Assembly: GCA_036524155.1 (NCBI GenBank)
Contig: DATDCV010000654.1
Span: forward strand, 1 to 36,340
DNA from: DATDCV01 sp036524155
GTDB taxonomy: Bacteria > Verrucomicrobiota > Verrucomicrobiia > Limisphaerales > UBA8199
Reading direction: 5' to 3'
DNA length: 36,340 nucleotides
In this document: positions 1 through 8,034 of the stretch, in pieces
Layout: every line of letters starts with the position of its first letter
Position numbering within the stretch: the stretch's first letter is position 1
Notes under the pieces: model-generated
Seen by the model: only the letters and a program-made list of their open reading frames with translations
Databases searched by the model: none
What the model was told of the DNA's origin: nothing
Position numbers and translations under genes: made by a program

Positions 1-7
1 CAGCAGA

Positions 8-1936
8 CTATTGCGCGGTTTTCTCAAGTAAGTGCGCTGAGGCCGGCGCAGAGACCGCCACCGCGGTTGATTCCCTTACCGTAGTTACCGCATCTATATG
101 GACATCCTGGACCCTCTGAGTTTTGCCTCCAGGCCAGGTCACTTCGACTTCATCGGCGCGCGTAGCCGGGCCGAGGCCGATGGTCACCGGCAGTTCCGAT
201 TGCGAGAGATAACTCCGCGTGGGCATCACCTGGCGCCACAGGTCTTCGCCGTTGACCCGCACCCTCACCCAGGCGCCAATCGCGTCGCGGTTGCACTCGG
301 TCCCGACCAGCTTCAGACGGACCCAGTGATGGCCGAGCTGCTGGTCATTGCGCAACAGCAGCGGTGGACCACCCACCTGCGTCAGGACCAAGTCCAGGTC
401 GCCATCGCCATCGATATCCGCATAGGCCGAGCCGCGGCCGACGATCGGTTGGAACAGGTCGGCGCCGGCCTTTTCCGGCGGCACGGCGACAAAGCAGCCG
501 CCGCGGCGGTCGCCGGCGTTCCAGAAAAGCTGGGCCGACTGGCGGTAGCTCTGGCTTTGTTGAATCTTGCTGATCTCCTCCTCGAGGTGCCCGTTCGCCG
601 TCAGCAAATCGAGCCGGCCATCGAGATCATAATCGAAAAAGAAAACGCCGAACTTCAGCAGCAAACGGCTGGCTGGACCAATGCCCTCCGTGATGGCTTC
701 GTCGCTGAAGTTTGTCGGCGCGTTTTGCGCCACGTAGAGCGCGGTCATCTCGTTGGCGAAGTTCCCAATCGCAATCCCCAACTTGCCATCTCCCCGGTAT
801 CGCGCCGCATCGATTCCCATCGCTCCACGCGTGTTGCCGTAGCTGTCGAAAGCGATGCCCGCCTGCGCGCCGACTTCCCTGAACGTCCCGTCCCGCTGGT
901 TCATAAACAGAAAATTCGGAACCGTGTCGTTGGCCACCACCAGATCAATCCACCCGTCGCCGTCCACGTCGACGGGCGCCACCCCGAGCGATTTGGCGGC
1001 CGGCACGCCGGTCACGGGATTTTTCACCCGCACCCCGGCGGCTTCCGATACGTCGGTGAAGTGCCCGTGGCCGTCATTGTGGTACAGGTAGGGGAAAGCG
1101 CCTTCAAAATTCACAGGCTGGCCGTACGCGCGTGTCCTTCCGTCGATTTTGTAGCCCACCTCCGCGTCGATCGCGCGCGACCATTTCACGTAATTGCACA
1201 CGAACAAGTCGAGCCGGCCGTCATTGTCATAATCAATCCAGGCCGCGCTCGTGCTCCAGCCATCCGGCAGCCCGCCGACACCGGCCTCGGCCGTCACCTC
1301 CCGGAATTTCCCGCCCCCTTCGTTATGGAACAAATGATTGCCGCCCACCGCCGTGATGAACACATCAGGCAGCCCGTCGTTATCATAATCCCCCACCGCG
1401 ACGCCCATGCCGTAGAAACTGACATCCAGGCCCGACCCCGCGGTGACATCCATGAACCGGCCATGGCCGTCATTGTGATACAACGCCATCGTCGGCGCCT
1501 TCTGCCCGCTCGGCATATGCCACGGCCAATAGGTCGAGTTAACGAACAGCAGGTCCGGGCTGCCATCGTTGTCGAAATCAAAAAACGCCACTCCTCCGCC
1601 CATGGTTTCGGGCAGCAACTTTTCCCCATACGCCCCGTTGCAATGGGAAAAAGTTACCCCCGATTCCCGCGTGATATCCCTGAACGCCGCCGCCGGGATC
1701 TCCGCTCGCGGGATCTCGGGCGCCGCCGGCGGGGCAAAGGCCGTCAATTGAGCACGAGCCGGCGCCCCTCTTCGCTTGAAGGCGATGAAAACGCCAGCTC
1801 CCGCCGCCAGCAATACTACCAGCACAATCAGCGACCCTCGGAATGCCCTCCCGATAACGGCATCGTCCAGGTGAGCCAGTTCCTCTTCTCCTTCCGGCAA
1901 TCCCATCGGCTCTTTGCTCATGCGAGGTTCGGTCAC
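8..1936 (-). CDS. Membrane-anchored FG-GAP / ASPIC-UnbV (CRTAC1-like) protein
   Basis: The 642-residue product has a short charged N-terminus, one transmembrane segment at about residues 34-53, and then a long extracytoplasmic part. From about residue 100 it carries repeated Asp-rich calcium-binding loops such as DFDNDGSPDLLF, DYDNDGLPDVF, DVDGDGWIDLVV and DIDGDGDLDLVL, typical of FG-GAP/VCBS beta-propellers. The C-terminal 90 residues fit the ASPIC/UnbV domain (RDAIGAWVRVRV, then SYLSQSE, then WPGG). The GTG start at 1936 overlaps the TAG stop of the upstream cytochrome gene (TAGTG), suggesting translational coupling; an ATG at 1921, five codons in, is the alternative and neither has a good ribosome-binding site. 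Proteins of this family commonly sit beside multihaem cytochrome/TPR genes in Acidobacteria and Verrucomicrobia, but their function is unknown. A cell-surface binding or scaffold role is inferred. Confidence 0.85.
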   Translation of the reverse strand: MTEPRMSKEPMGLPEGEEELAHLDDAVIGRAFRGSLIVLVVLLAAGAGVFIAFKRRGAPARAQLTAFAPPAAPEIPRAEIPAAAFRDITRESGVTFSHCNGAYGEKLLPETMGGGVAFFDFDNDGSPDLLFVNSTYWPWHMPSGQKAPTMALYHNDGHGRFMDVTAGSGLDVSFYGMGVAVGDYDNDGLPDVFITAVGGNHLFHNEGGGKFREVTAEAGVGGLPDGWSTSAAWIDYDNDGRLDLFVCNYVKWSRAIDAEVGYKIDGRTRAYGQPVNFEGAFPYLYHNDGHGHFTDVSEAAGVRVKNPVTGVPAAKSLGVAPVDVDGDGWIDLVVANDTVPNFLFMNQRDGTFREVGAQAGIAFDSYGNTRGAMGIDAARYRGDGKLGIAIGNFANEMTALYVAQNAPTNFSDEAITEGIGPASRLLLKFGVFFFDYDLDGRLDLLTANGHLEEEISKIQQSQSYRQSAQLFWNAGDRRGGCFVAVPPEKAGADLFQPIVGRGSAYADIDGDGDLDLVLTQVGGPPLLLRNDQQLGHHWVRLKLVGTECNRDAIGAWVRVRVNGEDLWRQVMPTRSYLSQSELPVTIGLGPATRADEVEVTWPGGKTQRVQDVHIDAVTTVRESTAVAVSAPASAHLLEKTAQ

Positions 1937-4866
1937 TACGGTCTTCTTCGGGCTTCGAGTTTCGGGTTTCTTTCGGATTTCGGATTTCGGATTTCGGATT
2001 TGCCCCCATCCGCCGCTCCCAGCCGTTGCAGGGGATAAATAACCGTCGCCTGCGCCGCATGATCCGCCGCCGGGTCGGCCCGCCGCGCGATCGTGATCGC
2101 GCGGTCCTGCGCGTTGTAATCCGGCAAATACTTTTCGTGCTCGCGGCGGTGGTAGGCCGCCCGGGGATCGTCTCCGAGCTGGGTATAAATCAGCGCCAAC
2201 GTGTAATGCGCGGTAAGATTCTCCGAATCCAACGCCAGCGTTTTCTGAAATGCCTGGACGGCAAGCTTTAGGAACTCCTTCTGCCGCGCCGGATCAGCCC
2301 GCTCCGCTTTGGCGCGCTCGAAATAGGCCTGGCCCAGCTCGTTCAGCACTTCGTAATCCTTGCTGAAGTCAAAGCCGCGCCGCTCCAGCTCCGGGTATCG
2401 GTCTTCGAGAATGCTGCGAAAGTTTTTGATCGCCTCATCGAGCAGCCCGTTCTGTTTGTTGACCAGGCCCGTAAACCACGCGAGCGTCCAACGCGGCGCC
2501 GCCGGCTCGCAATTCGCCGCCCTGCCCAACGCGCCAATGGCGTCATCCAGCCGCCCTTCCTTGAAGTACACTCGTGCCAGGTTCAGCGGACCGTCGGCCC
2601 GGCCAAGCTTCTCCACCTGCTCAAACGCCTGAGCCGCCTGGATGAGCTCGCCTTTTTCCGCTCCCGTATTGCCTTCGAGCAGCAGCCCAATCCCGTAATC
2701 GTTCCACCTCTGCCACCCCGGGATCTCAGATTTCAGATTTGAGATTTGAAGTTCCGAACCTGTCTTATTTGAAACTTGAAATTCCAAACTTCCCCCGACA
2801 GGGAAAACCACACGGTCCGAAGCGATGGTCACAATCGGCAAATCGTTGGTCACAGTGAAGGGCGCATTTTTGCTGTAGTTCGTGGCGAACACATAATTCA
2901 GATAGGTGGTGTCGAATTTGCGATACTGCAGTTTGACCTCGAACTCGAGCGGCTCCGTCTGCTCGGCCGGCACCGCACACTCATAGTGCACAACCTGACC
3001 GGCCCCGGGCGGAATCTGATGGTTGTAGAGCGGCGTGAATATATCTTGTGGATTTCGGCGGTCGATCCGGTTGCCGTAACGGTCGAGCATATAGACGTTC
3101 ACAAAGTGCGCCCAGGGGTCCACTTCGCTGAAGGCCCCGAGCCCGCCGCTCCGCCCGATGATTTTGCCCCCGCTGGTCACCTTCGCGTCCACCCAAATTT
3201 CGTTCGAGTCCGTAGTGCCCTGGCTGAAGGGATGGCCGACCGTCAACGTGCGCAGCACGACCTCGAGCAGGTAACGCCGTCCCGGCCGCAACTTCGGCAG
3301 CGTGGGCCTCAAGGGCGCCGTCAGCGCCCCGTCAATTGTCCCGCCATCCTTCACCCCGAAAATGTCCACCCGGACGCAGTTGGTGAGAAATGCCTCGTGC
3401 GCCGCCACCACCGCCGGCTCGCCGCGCAAATGGGCGATCCCAGTGTTGGCCGCCGGGAACAGGTGACTGTGGATGTATCGTTTCGATTGATTCGTCGCGT
3501 TAAAAAAGTTCGCGCCGAAATCCTGTGACGCCTGCAGCGGCATGTGGCAGCCGGCGCAGTTTTGCACCGCCGTGGCCGGATAATAGAAACTCCGCGCCCC
3601 GTGACCCGACACGCCGCTCAGCAGGTAAGTGTCGTAATGATTCTGGCCCCGCAAAAATTCCTTGTACTTGTTCAGCTCACCCGGGATGCTGACCTTGTGA
3701 CAGGTCGAACAGAATTCCGCCGTCCGCATGAACGGCTTCAGGAACGTTTTCTTGTGGAATTCGGGCTTCGCTTTCACCAGTTGCTGGTTGATGTACTGCA
3801 GCAGGCTATTGCTGCTGTAAGCGAAGGGGTAATGAATCGGCTCATCGATCGTGTAATCCGCATTCCCCTTGGTGCTGTTGACGTGGGTAATCGCGTGGCA
3901 GGAAGTGCACGTGATCCCCGCCTGGGCCGTCGGGTGGTTCACATCGTCGAAACGGGGATCGTCAAACGCGCCGCTGAAAAACGGCACGACGTCGTGGCAG
4001 CCGGCGCACCAGCGCGCGGCTTTCACGTTGCCGTCGCGCTGCAGCGCAACCCGGCGTGTTTCCCGCACGCTGAAGAGATAGGGCTGGTTGTTGAACGAGC
4101 TGAAGTGATGGGCGCTGTGGAACCAGCCCTTGTAGGCGTCCTGGTGGCACTTCAGGCAATAGTCGTCCATCATTAACGTGCGTGCCGGGATGAATTTGCC
4201 CGTGGCGGTCTGCGCGAGCGACGGCTCGAAGTACTTCCTGCCTTCCGCCGAGCCGGCCTGGTTGGTTCGCGGATGGACGGAATGCAGCAAAACCATCGCG
4301 CCGACAGATGCCGCCACCGCCGCCCCCCAGCGCACACCGGCGCGCCATTTGATCCGCGGCCCTGCCAGCCGGTGCAGCACATAAAGCCATGCCGCCGCCA
4401 ACGGCGCGATCACGTGCGCCCAGTAGGCCATTCCCCGTAGCCGCGGGTCCTTAAGGCCCAGATTCTTGAACTGAAAGACGTCCGCGCGGGTCAGCAACAG
4501 TCCGGTGACCAAAACCACCAGGGCCGTCCCAAACAACAGGTAGCCCACTTTCACCGCGCGCCGGTTGGGCCGCGAGTGCGCGTTCTTAATGTGAATCAGC
4601 CCGAATATGATCACCGGCAGCACCAGCAACAGCCCCAACACCAGGTGAAACCCGAACATCACCATGTAGAACCAATTCTGGTAGGTATGGTTGGAATCAG
4701 CCTTCACCCACTCGAGGAACGTGATCGCGGCCAGGTAAAGCGAGTTGGCCGCGAGGATCGCCACGCAACCGATAATGACCAGCAAAAGCACCCGCAACCG
4801 TGGCCCGACCGCCCTCACGTACTTCTTGCGCGGTGGCTCACGGTTCGAATCGGACTGGCCGGCCAT
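1936..4866 (-). CDS. Membrane-bound pentahaem cytochrome c with C-terminal TPR repeats
   Basis: From ATG 4866 the product is 976 residues. Residues 24-195 hold about five membrane segments; His74, His92, His151 and His165 lie in or near them and could bind b-type haem (inference). Five CxxCH haem c motifs follow: CLKCH 237, CAGCH 287, CTSCH 320, CSTCH 386 and CAGCH 437. A beta-rich region covers about 500-700, and TPR-like helices about 740-905 (for example GPLNLARVYFKEGRLDDAI). The frame is open up to 5028, but the segment before 4866 overlaps the ATPase gene and is not protein-like, so the internal ATG 22 bp past that gene's stop is preferred. Two stretches, residues about 703-715 and 955-973, are encoded by 7-bp tandem repeats resembling intergenic repeats. 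Likely role: periplasm-facing electron transfer linked to the quinone pool; the substrate cannot be told from sequence. Confidence 0.85.
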   Translation of the reverse strand: MAGQSDSNREPPRKKYVRAVGPRLRVLLLVIIGCVAILAANSLYLAAITFLEWVKADSNHTYQNWFYMVMFGFHLVLGLLLVLPVIIFGLIHIKNAHSRPNRRAVKVGYLLFGTALVVLVTGLLLTRADVFQFKNLGLKDPRLRGMAYWAHVIAPLAAAWLYVLHRLAGPRIKWRAGVRWGAAVAASVGAMVLLHSVHPRTNQAGSAEGRKYFEPSLAQTATGKFIPARTLMMDDYCLKCHQDAYKGWFHSAHHFSSFNNQPYLFSVRETRRVALQRDGNVKAARWCAGCHDVVPFFSGAFDDPRFDDVNHPTAQAGITCTSCHAITHVNSTKGNADYTIDEPIHYPFAYSSNSLLQYINQQLVKAKPEFHKKTFLKPFMRTAEFCSTCHKVSIPGELNKYKEFLRGQNHYDTYLLSGVSGHGARSFYYPATAVQNCAGCHMPLQASQDFGANFFNATNQSKRYIHSHLFPAANTGIAHLRGEPAVVAAHEAFLTNCVRVDIFGVKDGGTIDGALTAPLRPTLPKLRPGRRYLLEVVLRTLTVGHPFSQGTTDSNEIWVDAKVTSGGKIIGRSGGLGAFSEVDPWAHFVNVYMLDRYGNRIDRRNPQDIFTPLYNHQIPPGAGQVVHYECAVPAEQTEPLEFEVKLQYRKFDTTYLNYVFATNYSKNAPFTVTNDLPIVTIASDRVVFPVGGSLEFQVSNKTGSELQISNLKSEIPGWQRWNDYGIGLLLEGNTGAEKGELIQAAQAFEQVEKLGRADGPLNLARVYFKEGRLDDAIGALGRAANCEPAAPRWTLAWFTGLVNKQNGLLDEAIKNFRSILEDRYPELERRGFDFSKDYEVLNELGQAYFERAKAERADPARQKEFLKLAVQAFQKTLALDSENLTAHYTLALIYTQLGDDPRAAYHRREHEKYLPDYNAQDRAITIARRADPAADHAAQATVIYPLQRLGAADGGKSEIRNPKSERNPKLEARRRP
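1971..1998. repeat. Four perfect 7-bp tandem units (TTTCGGA) inside the cytochrome gene
   Basis: Plus-strand positions 1971-1998 contain TTTCGGA four times, with degenerate related units (ttcgagt, ttcgggt) immediately before. On the minus strand this encodes the last residues of the cytochrome protein (SEIRNPKSERNP) just ahead of its stop. Because the unit is 7 bp, a change of one copy would shift the reading frame. Confidence 0.9.
2726..2753. repeat. Four degenerate 7-bp tandem units (TCAGATT-type) inside the cytochrome gene
   Basis: Units TCAGATT, TCAGATT, TGAGATT and TGAAGTT follow one another at 2726-2753, and related AT-rich units (tatttgaaacttgaaattcc) continue to about 2785. On the minus strand they encode SELQISNLKSE in the linker between the beta-rich region and the TPR part. 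The local AT content is clearly higher than in the surrounding gene, which suggests an inserted repeat tolerated in frame. Confidence 0.8.
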
Positions 4867-4888
4867 AGAGTTGCTCAATATACGCGAT

Positions 4889-5689
4889 TCAAGCGGCTCG
4901 TGCAGGGGCGGGAGCGGGCGGCAATAAGGCCCCAGCACCGTGCTCCGCCATCGGAACAACCGCCTGACATTCGGTCGCCCCCACTCCAACGGATCGCTCG
5001 TCCCGTGGTTTCTCGCACAGCCTGCCATCGATCATTTGCAGTTCTCTCTGAGCTAGTCGGGCGAGTGCGGCGTTATGCGTCACGACCACGATTGTCAGGC
5101 CTTCCCTGTGTAGTTCCTGGAATAAGGCGGCGATGCTTTGCCCCATCGTGGTATCCAGGTTGCCAGTCGGCTCGTCGGCCAATAGCAGCGCGGGACGATT
5201 GACCAGCGCCCGGGCGATGGCGGCACGCTGCATTTCGCCGCCCGAGAGTTCGTGCGGACGATGGGTCCGGCGATGTTCGAGCCCGACCTTCGTCAGGAGT
5301 TCATCGATCCGCTGTCCGGCCGGGCGCCGGGCAAAAAGCCCCGGCAGCGCGATGTTCTCCGCCACGCTTAAGGTTGGCAACAGGCTGAAATGCTGGAAAA
5401 CAAACCCGATCTGCTCGCGCCGAACGCGCGTTCTTTCGCGCTCGGTCAGATCCTCCACCGCTTTTCCCCGGAGCCGCAGCACGCCTGAGGTCGGGGACTC
5501 GAGGCAGCCGATGAGGTTCAGCAAGGTCGTTTTCCCCGCCCCGGACGGCCCGGTAATCGCCACAAACTCGGAAGGGAACACGTCAAACGTCACTTCGTTC
5601 ACCGCGCAAACCGGCTCGCGCCCTCGCTGGTAGCTCTTTGTCAGCGCGGTGGCGGAAATGACAGAGTCGATCAACGGGCGAACGTTCAT
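4889..5689 (-). CDS. ABC transporter ATP-binding protein, MacB/LolD type
   Basis: The 266-residue product is a complete ABC ATPase: Walker A GPSGAGKTT at 47-55, Q-loop Gln99 in FVFQHFS, signature LSGGE at 148-152, Walker B LLLADEP at about 168-174 and H-loop His205 in VVVTHN. The sequence style (GFVFQHFSLLPTLSVAENIALP) is that of LolD/MacB/FtsE-type ATPases, which energise FtsX-type permeases from the cytoplasm. The start is ATG 5689, 5 bp after the stop of the upstream permease; the longer open frame to 5935 overlaps that permease and is discarded. The last 35 residues (Ala/Pro-rich, LPPAPAPARAA) go beyond the usual domain end and look unconserved. It almost certainly works with the two permeases at 5695-8032, forming one transporter. 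Confidence 0.92.
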   Translation of the reverse strand: MNVRPLIDSVISATALTKSYQRGREPVCAVNEVTFDVFPSEFVAITGPSGAGKTTLLNLIGCLESPTSGVLRLRGKAVEDLTERERTRVRREQIGFVFQHFSLLPTLSVAENIALPGLFARRPAGQRIDELLTKVGLEHRRTHRPHELSGGEMQRAAIARALVNRPALLLADEPTGNLDTTMGQSIAALFQELHREGLTIVVVTHNAALARLAQRELQMIDGRLCEKPRDERSVGVGATECQAVVPMAEHGAGALLPPAPAPARAA

Positions 5690-5694
5690 GGGTA

Positions 5695-6870
5695 TCAATT
5701 TTCCCTGGATCGAATGGCCAACACCGGCGCAAGCCGGGCGGCGCGCCAGGCAGGCAGAAAGGCTGCCACACTGCCCGCGATTAACGCTAAGGCGACGCTC
5801 AACGCCGGCGCTTGCCAGTGCCAACGCACCAGAGCATCGGCTGGCACAAACGGCAGCTTCGAACGCGCCCAGGTTTCTATCGCCGGCGTCGAGAGGACTG
5901 CCCCAACTATGCCGACCACCGCGCCCGCGATGCATACCTGAAGTGTTTCAACCCAGATGATCCGGAAGATATCTGCCCGGGAAGCCCCCAACGCGCGCAT
6001 CACCCCGATCTCCTTCGTCCGCTCCGTCACCGACATGAGGATACTGTTGCTAACCCCAGTACCCGCAATGAGCAGCGCGACTACGGCGATGGAGCCGAGC
6101 AACAACTGCGTAGAGTTCACCACGCCCTGGATGGTTCTGAAAACGTGCGCCAGCGGAACGACATTCATCGCCAGCCCCGCATCGCAACCGCGCAGTTCCG
6201 CAACTACCCGGTCCATTTGGTTGGGGTCGGAAAGACGAACCAGTACATGGGTCAACTCTCCGGGGTGATGGAATCGTTGCTGCGCGTCGGCGAGCCGCAA
6301 GTACAAGAAGGAATCCTCCGTGCTGTGCGTCGGCGCGAGAACTCCCGTAACCGTGGCAGATTGGCCTGACAGTCCCGGAAGAGAAACTCGGGTCCCGACC
6401 CGCCAACCGCGGCGCTTCGAGACATCCGCCCCCACCAATAGTTCGTCGTCGGTGGAAGGGAAACTGCCCGTTATGTGCCACCCGGTTTTCAAAGCGAGAA
6501 TGTTGGTGTCGACCCCCAGGTACACGATCGCCGTGGCGTTGCTTTCATAAACCGCGGTCATGAAAACCGGCGCGGCCACGGCTAATCCGGGCACACTGCG
6601 CGCCTCGGCGAGGTACTCCTGTTTCAGATAGCAGGGCCAGGTCGCCCCATGCAACGCCATGCTCGCGGCATCGTAGGGGCACCCTTTCGGCGTCAGCAAC
6701 ACGTGCGCGCCCAGGCGGTTCAACTCGAGCCGGATCCCCTCCTGGTACCCGCGGTTCAAGGCGAAGAGACTGCAACACGCCGCCACCGCAATCGCAACAC
6801 CGGCTGTCGTCACGGCCATCCGCAACGGCCGGAGCCGCCAGTCGTTTAGAGTCAGCCGCAGCCAGGTCAT
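5695..6870 (-). CDS. ABC transporter permease, FtsX/MacB type, with GCPYDA motif (first copy)
   Basis: This 391-residue protein has the MacB/LolC layout: one N-terminal membrane helix (about 18-38), a periplasmic core domain (about 40-250), then three C-terminal helices forming the FtsX domain, including the typical TERTKEIGVMRALGASRADIF loop. Just after the first helix it carries GCPYDA at residues 63-68, with Cys64 placed on the outer face; the neighbouring permease has the same motif at 61-66. Another cysteine occurs close by (TWPCYL). The ATG at 6870 lies one base after the stop of the neighbouring permease gene. Family knowledge: such permeases do not form a classic pore but couple ATP hydrolysis to work in the envelope (lipoprotein release, efflux, signalling). 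The shared Cys-Pro motif suggests a metal- or thiol-related substrate (inference). Confidence 0.88.
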   Translation of the reverse strand: MTWLRLTLNDWRLRPLRMAVTTAGVAIAVAACCSLFALNRGYQEGIRLELNRLGAHVLLTPKGCPYDAASMALHGATWPCYLKQEYLAEARSVPGLAVAAPVFMTAVYESNATAIVYLGVDTNILALKTGWHITGSFPSTDDELLVGADVSKRRGWRVGTRVSLPGLSGQSATVTGVLAPTHSTEDSFLYLRLADAQQRFHHPGELTHVLVRLSDPNQMDRVVAELRGCDAGLAMNVVPLAHVFRTIQGVVNSTQLLLGSIAVVALLIAGTGVSNSILMSVTERTKEIGVMRALGASRADIFRIIWVETLQVCIAGAVVGIVGAVLSTPAIETWARSKLPFVPADALVRWHWQAPALSVALALIAGSVAAFLPAWRAARLAPVLAIRSREN

Positions 6871-6871
6871 G

Positions 6872-8032
6872 TCAGGCGCCTTTCAGCGCTGCAGCCGGGC
6901 TTGACCGGCTTGCTTTCCATGCGGGATACAGGCCACCCGCCAGGCCGGCAACCAGCCCAAGTGCCAGTCCCCGCCAGATGACAGAGCCGGTGAGGGCTAT
7001 CAATGATTCGGGTGGCGCAAACGGCACGAACTGCCGGGCCACCTCCTCGATAGACCCGCCCGCCGCTGCCGCCAGCAGGATTCCGACCGCGCTGCCCACG
7101 ACCGAGAGCAGAAGTCCTTCGAGGCAAACCAGCCCGAGCGTTTGTATTCGCGAGGCCCCGATGGCCCGCAAGACTGAAAGCTCGGAGGCACGTTCGACAA
7201 CCGCCGCCAGGAGCGTGTTGAACAGGCTCAGCACGCTGACTGCGACAGCGATCACCGCCAGCGCCTGCATCAAGACACGAGCGGCCCCAACCAGGTTGAG
7301 GAACACGCCCATCATTTCGGAGATCGTCACGACCTGCGCGCCGGGTATGCGCTGCAACCGTTCACTGGCTTCACGCAACAAGGAGGGGTCCCGCAGCCGG
7401 ATCGCCACTGCGGTGAGCCTTCCTGTCGCGCCAAACATCCTTTGCGCGGTCCGGAGCGGTACGAAGAACAGGCTGTCGTCGCTCGTGCCGCTGCGCTCCA
7501 GCACCCCGGCCACCCGAAATTGCTGCCGGCTTTCCGGGCTAAAAAACAGGTCGCCCGGCGAGCGCATCTCGATCTCGGCCGCATCGCAGCCGAAAATGAC
7601 GGAGTCGTCGCCGCTGAACCAGTCTCTACCCTCGGCCGCGTGCCACCATGGCTTGAGCTGGAGGGCGGCGCGGTCGAGGCCCACCCACATCTCCACTCGG
7701 CGTTCGCGGTCCCGGGGCACCGCCGCGAGCAGCAACGGCGCGGCGACCGCGACCGCCGGGTCGCGTCGAACTTCAGCGAGAGCTCCTTCCGGCAAGCTGT
7801 TCTCGATCGGTCTGCCCTTCAACACACGAACGGCGGCATCGTAGGGACATCCCAATGGCACCAGCATCAACTGCAGTCCCATGCGGTTAAGTTCGGTCGC
7901 CAGGGCGCGCTCGTAACCGCGCTCGAACGCCAGCAGCGAGACGAGAATCGCCACAGCCGCGGCAAGCCCTCCAAGAGTCAAACCATTGCGGAGCGGGCGG
8001 CGAACGAGATTGCGTAAAGCGAGCAACAACAC
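6872..8032 (-). CDS. ABC transporter permease, FtsX/MacB type, with GCPYDA motif (second copy)
   Basis: The 386-residue product is a paralogue of the permease at 5695-6870: N-terminal helix (about 17-36), periplasmic core with GCPYDA at 61-66, and a C-terminal FtsX domain with ERASELSVLRAIGASRIQTL. The two are clearly diverged outside these blocks, so they probably form a heterodimer, as LolC/LolE do. The start is a GTG two bases after the TAG of the FMN-binding-like gene, and the stop is one base before the next permease start, so all are surely cotranscribed. The second copy has an extra core cysteine (IFGCDAAEIEM). Substrate unknown. Similar two-permease plus ATPase sets occur in loci for iron or haem-related envelope processes, but I cannot confirm orthology from sequence alone. 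Confidence 0.87.
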   Translation of the reverse strand: MLLLALRNLVRRPLRNGLTLGGLAAAVAILVSLLAFERGYERALATELNRMGLQLMLVPLGCPYDAAVRVLKGRPIENSLPEGALAEVRRDPAVAVAAPLLLAAVPRDRERRVEMWVGLDRAALQLKPWWHAAEGRDWFSGDDSVIFGCDAAEIEMRSPGDLFFSPESRQQFRVAGVLERSGTSDDSLFFVPLRTAQRMFGATGRLTAVAIRLRDPSLLREASERLQRIPGAQVVTISEMMGVFLNLVGAARVLMQALAVIAVAVSVLSLFNTLLAAVVERASELSVLRAIGASRIQTLGLVCLEGLLLSVVGSAVGILLAAAAGGSIEEVARQFVPFAPPESLIALTGSVIWRGLALGLVAGLAGGLYPAWKASRSSPAAALKGA

Positions 8033-8034
8033 AG

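Noticed and set aside
98..2038. A 646-codon open frame on the plus strand opposite the FG-GAP gene
   Set aside because: It is antisense to a gene with clear FG-GAP and ASPIC/UnbV motifs, is rich in Arg, His and Val as expected from such a shadow, and shows no domain.
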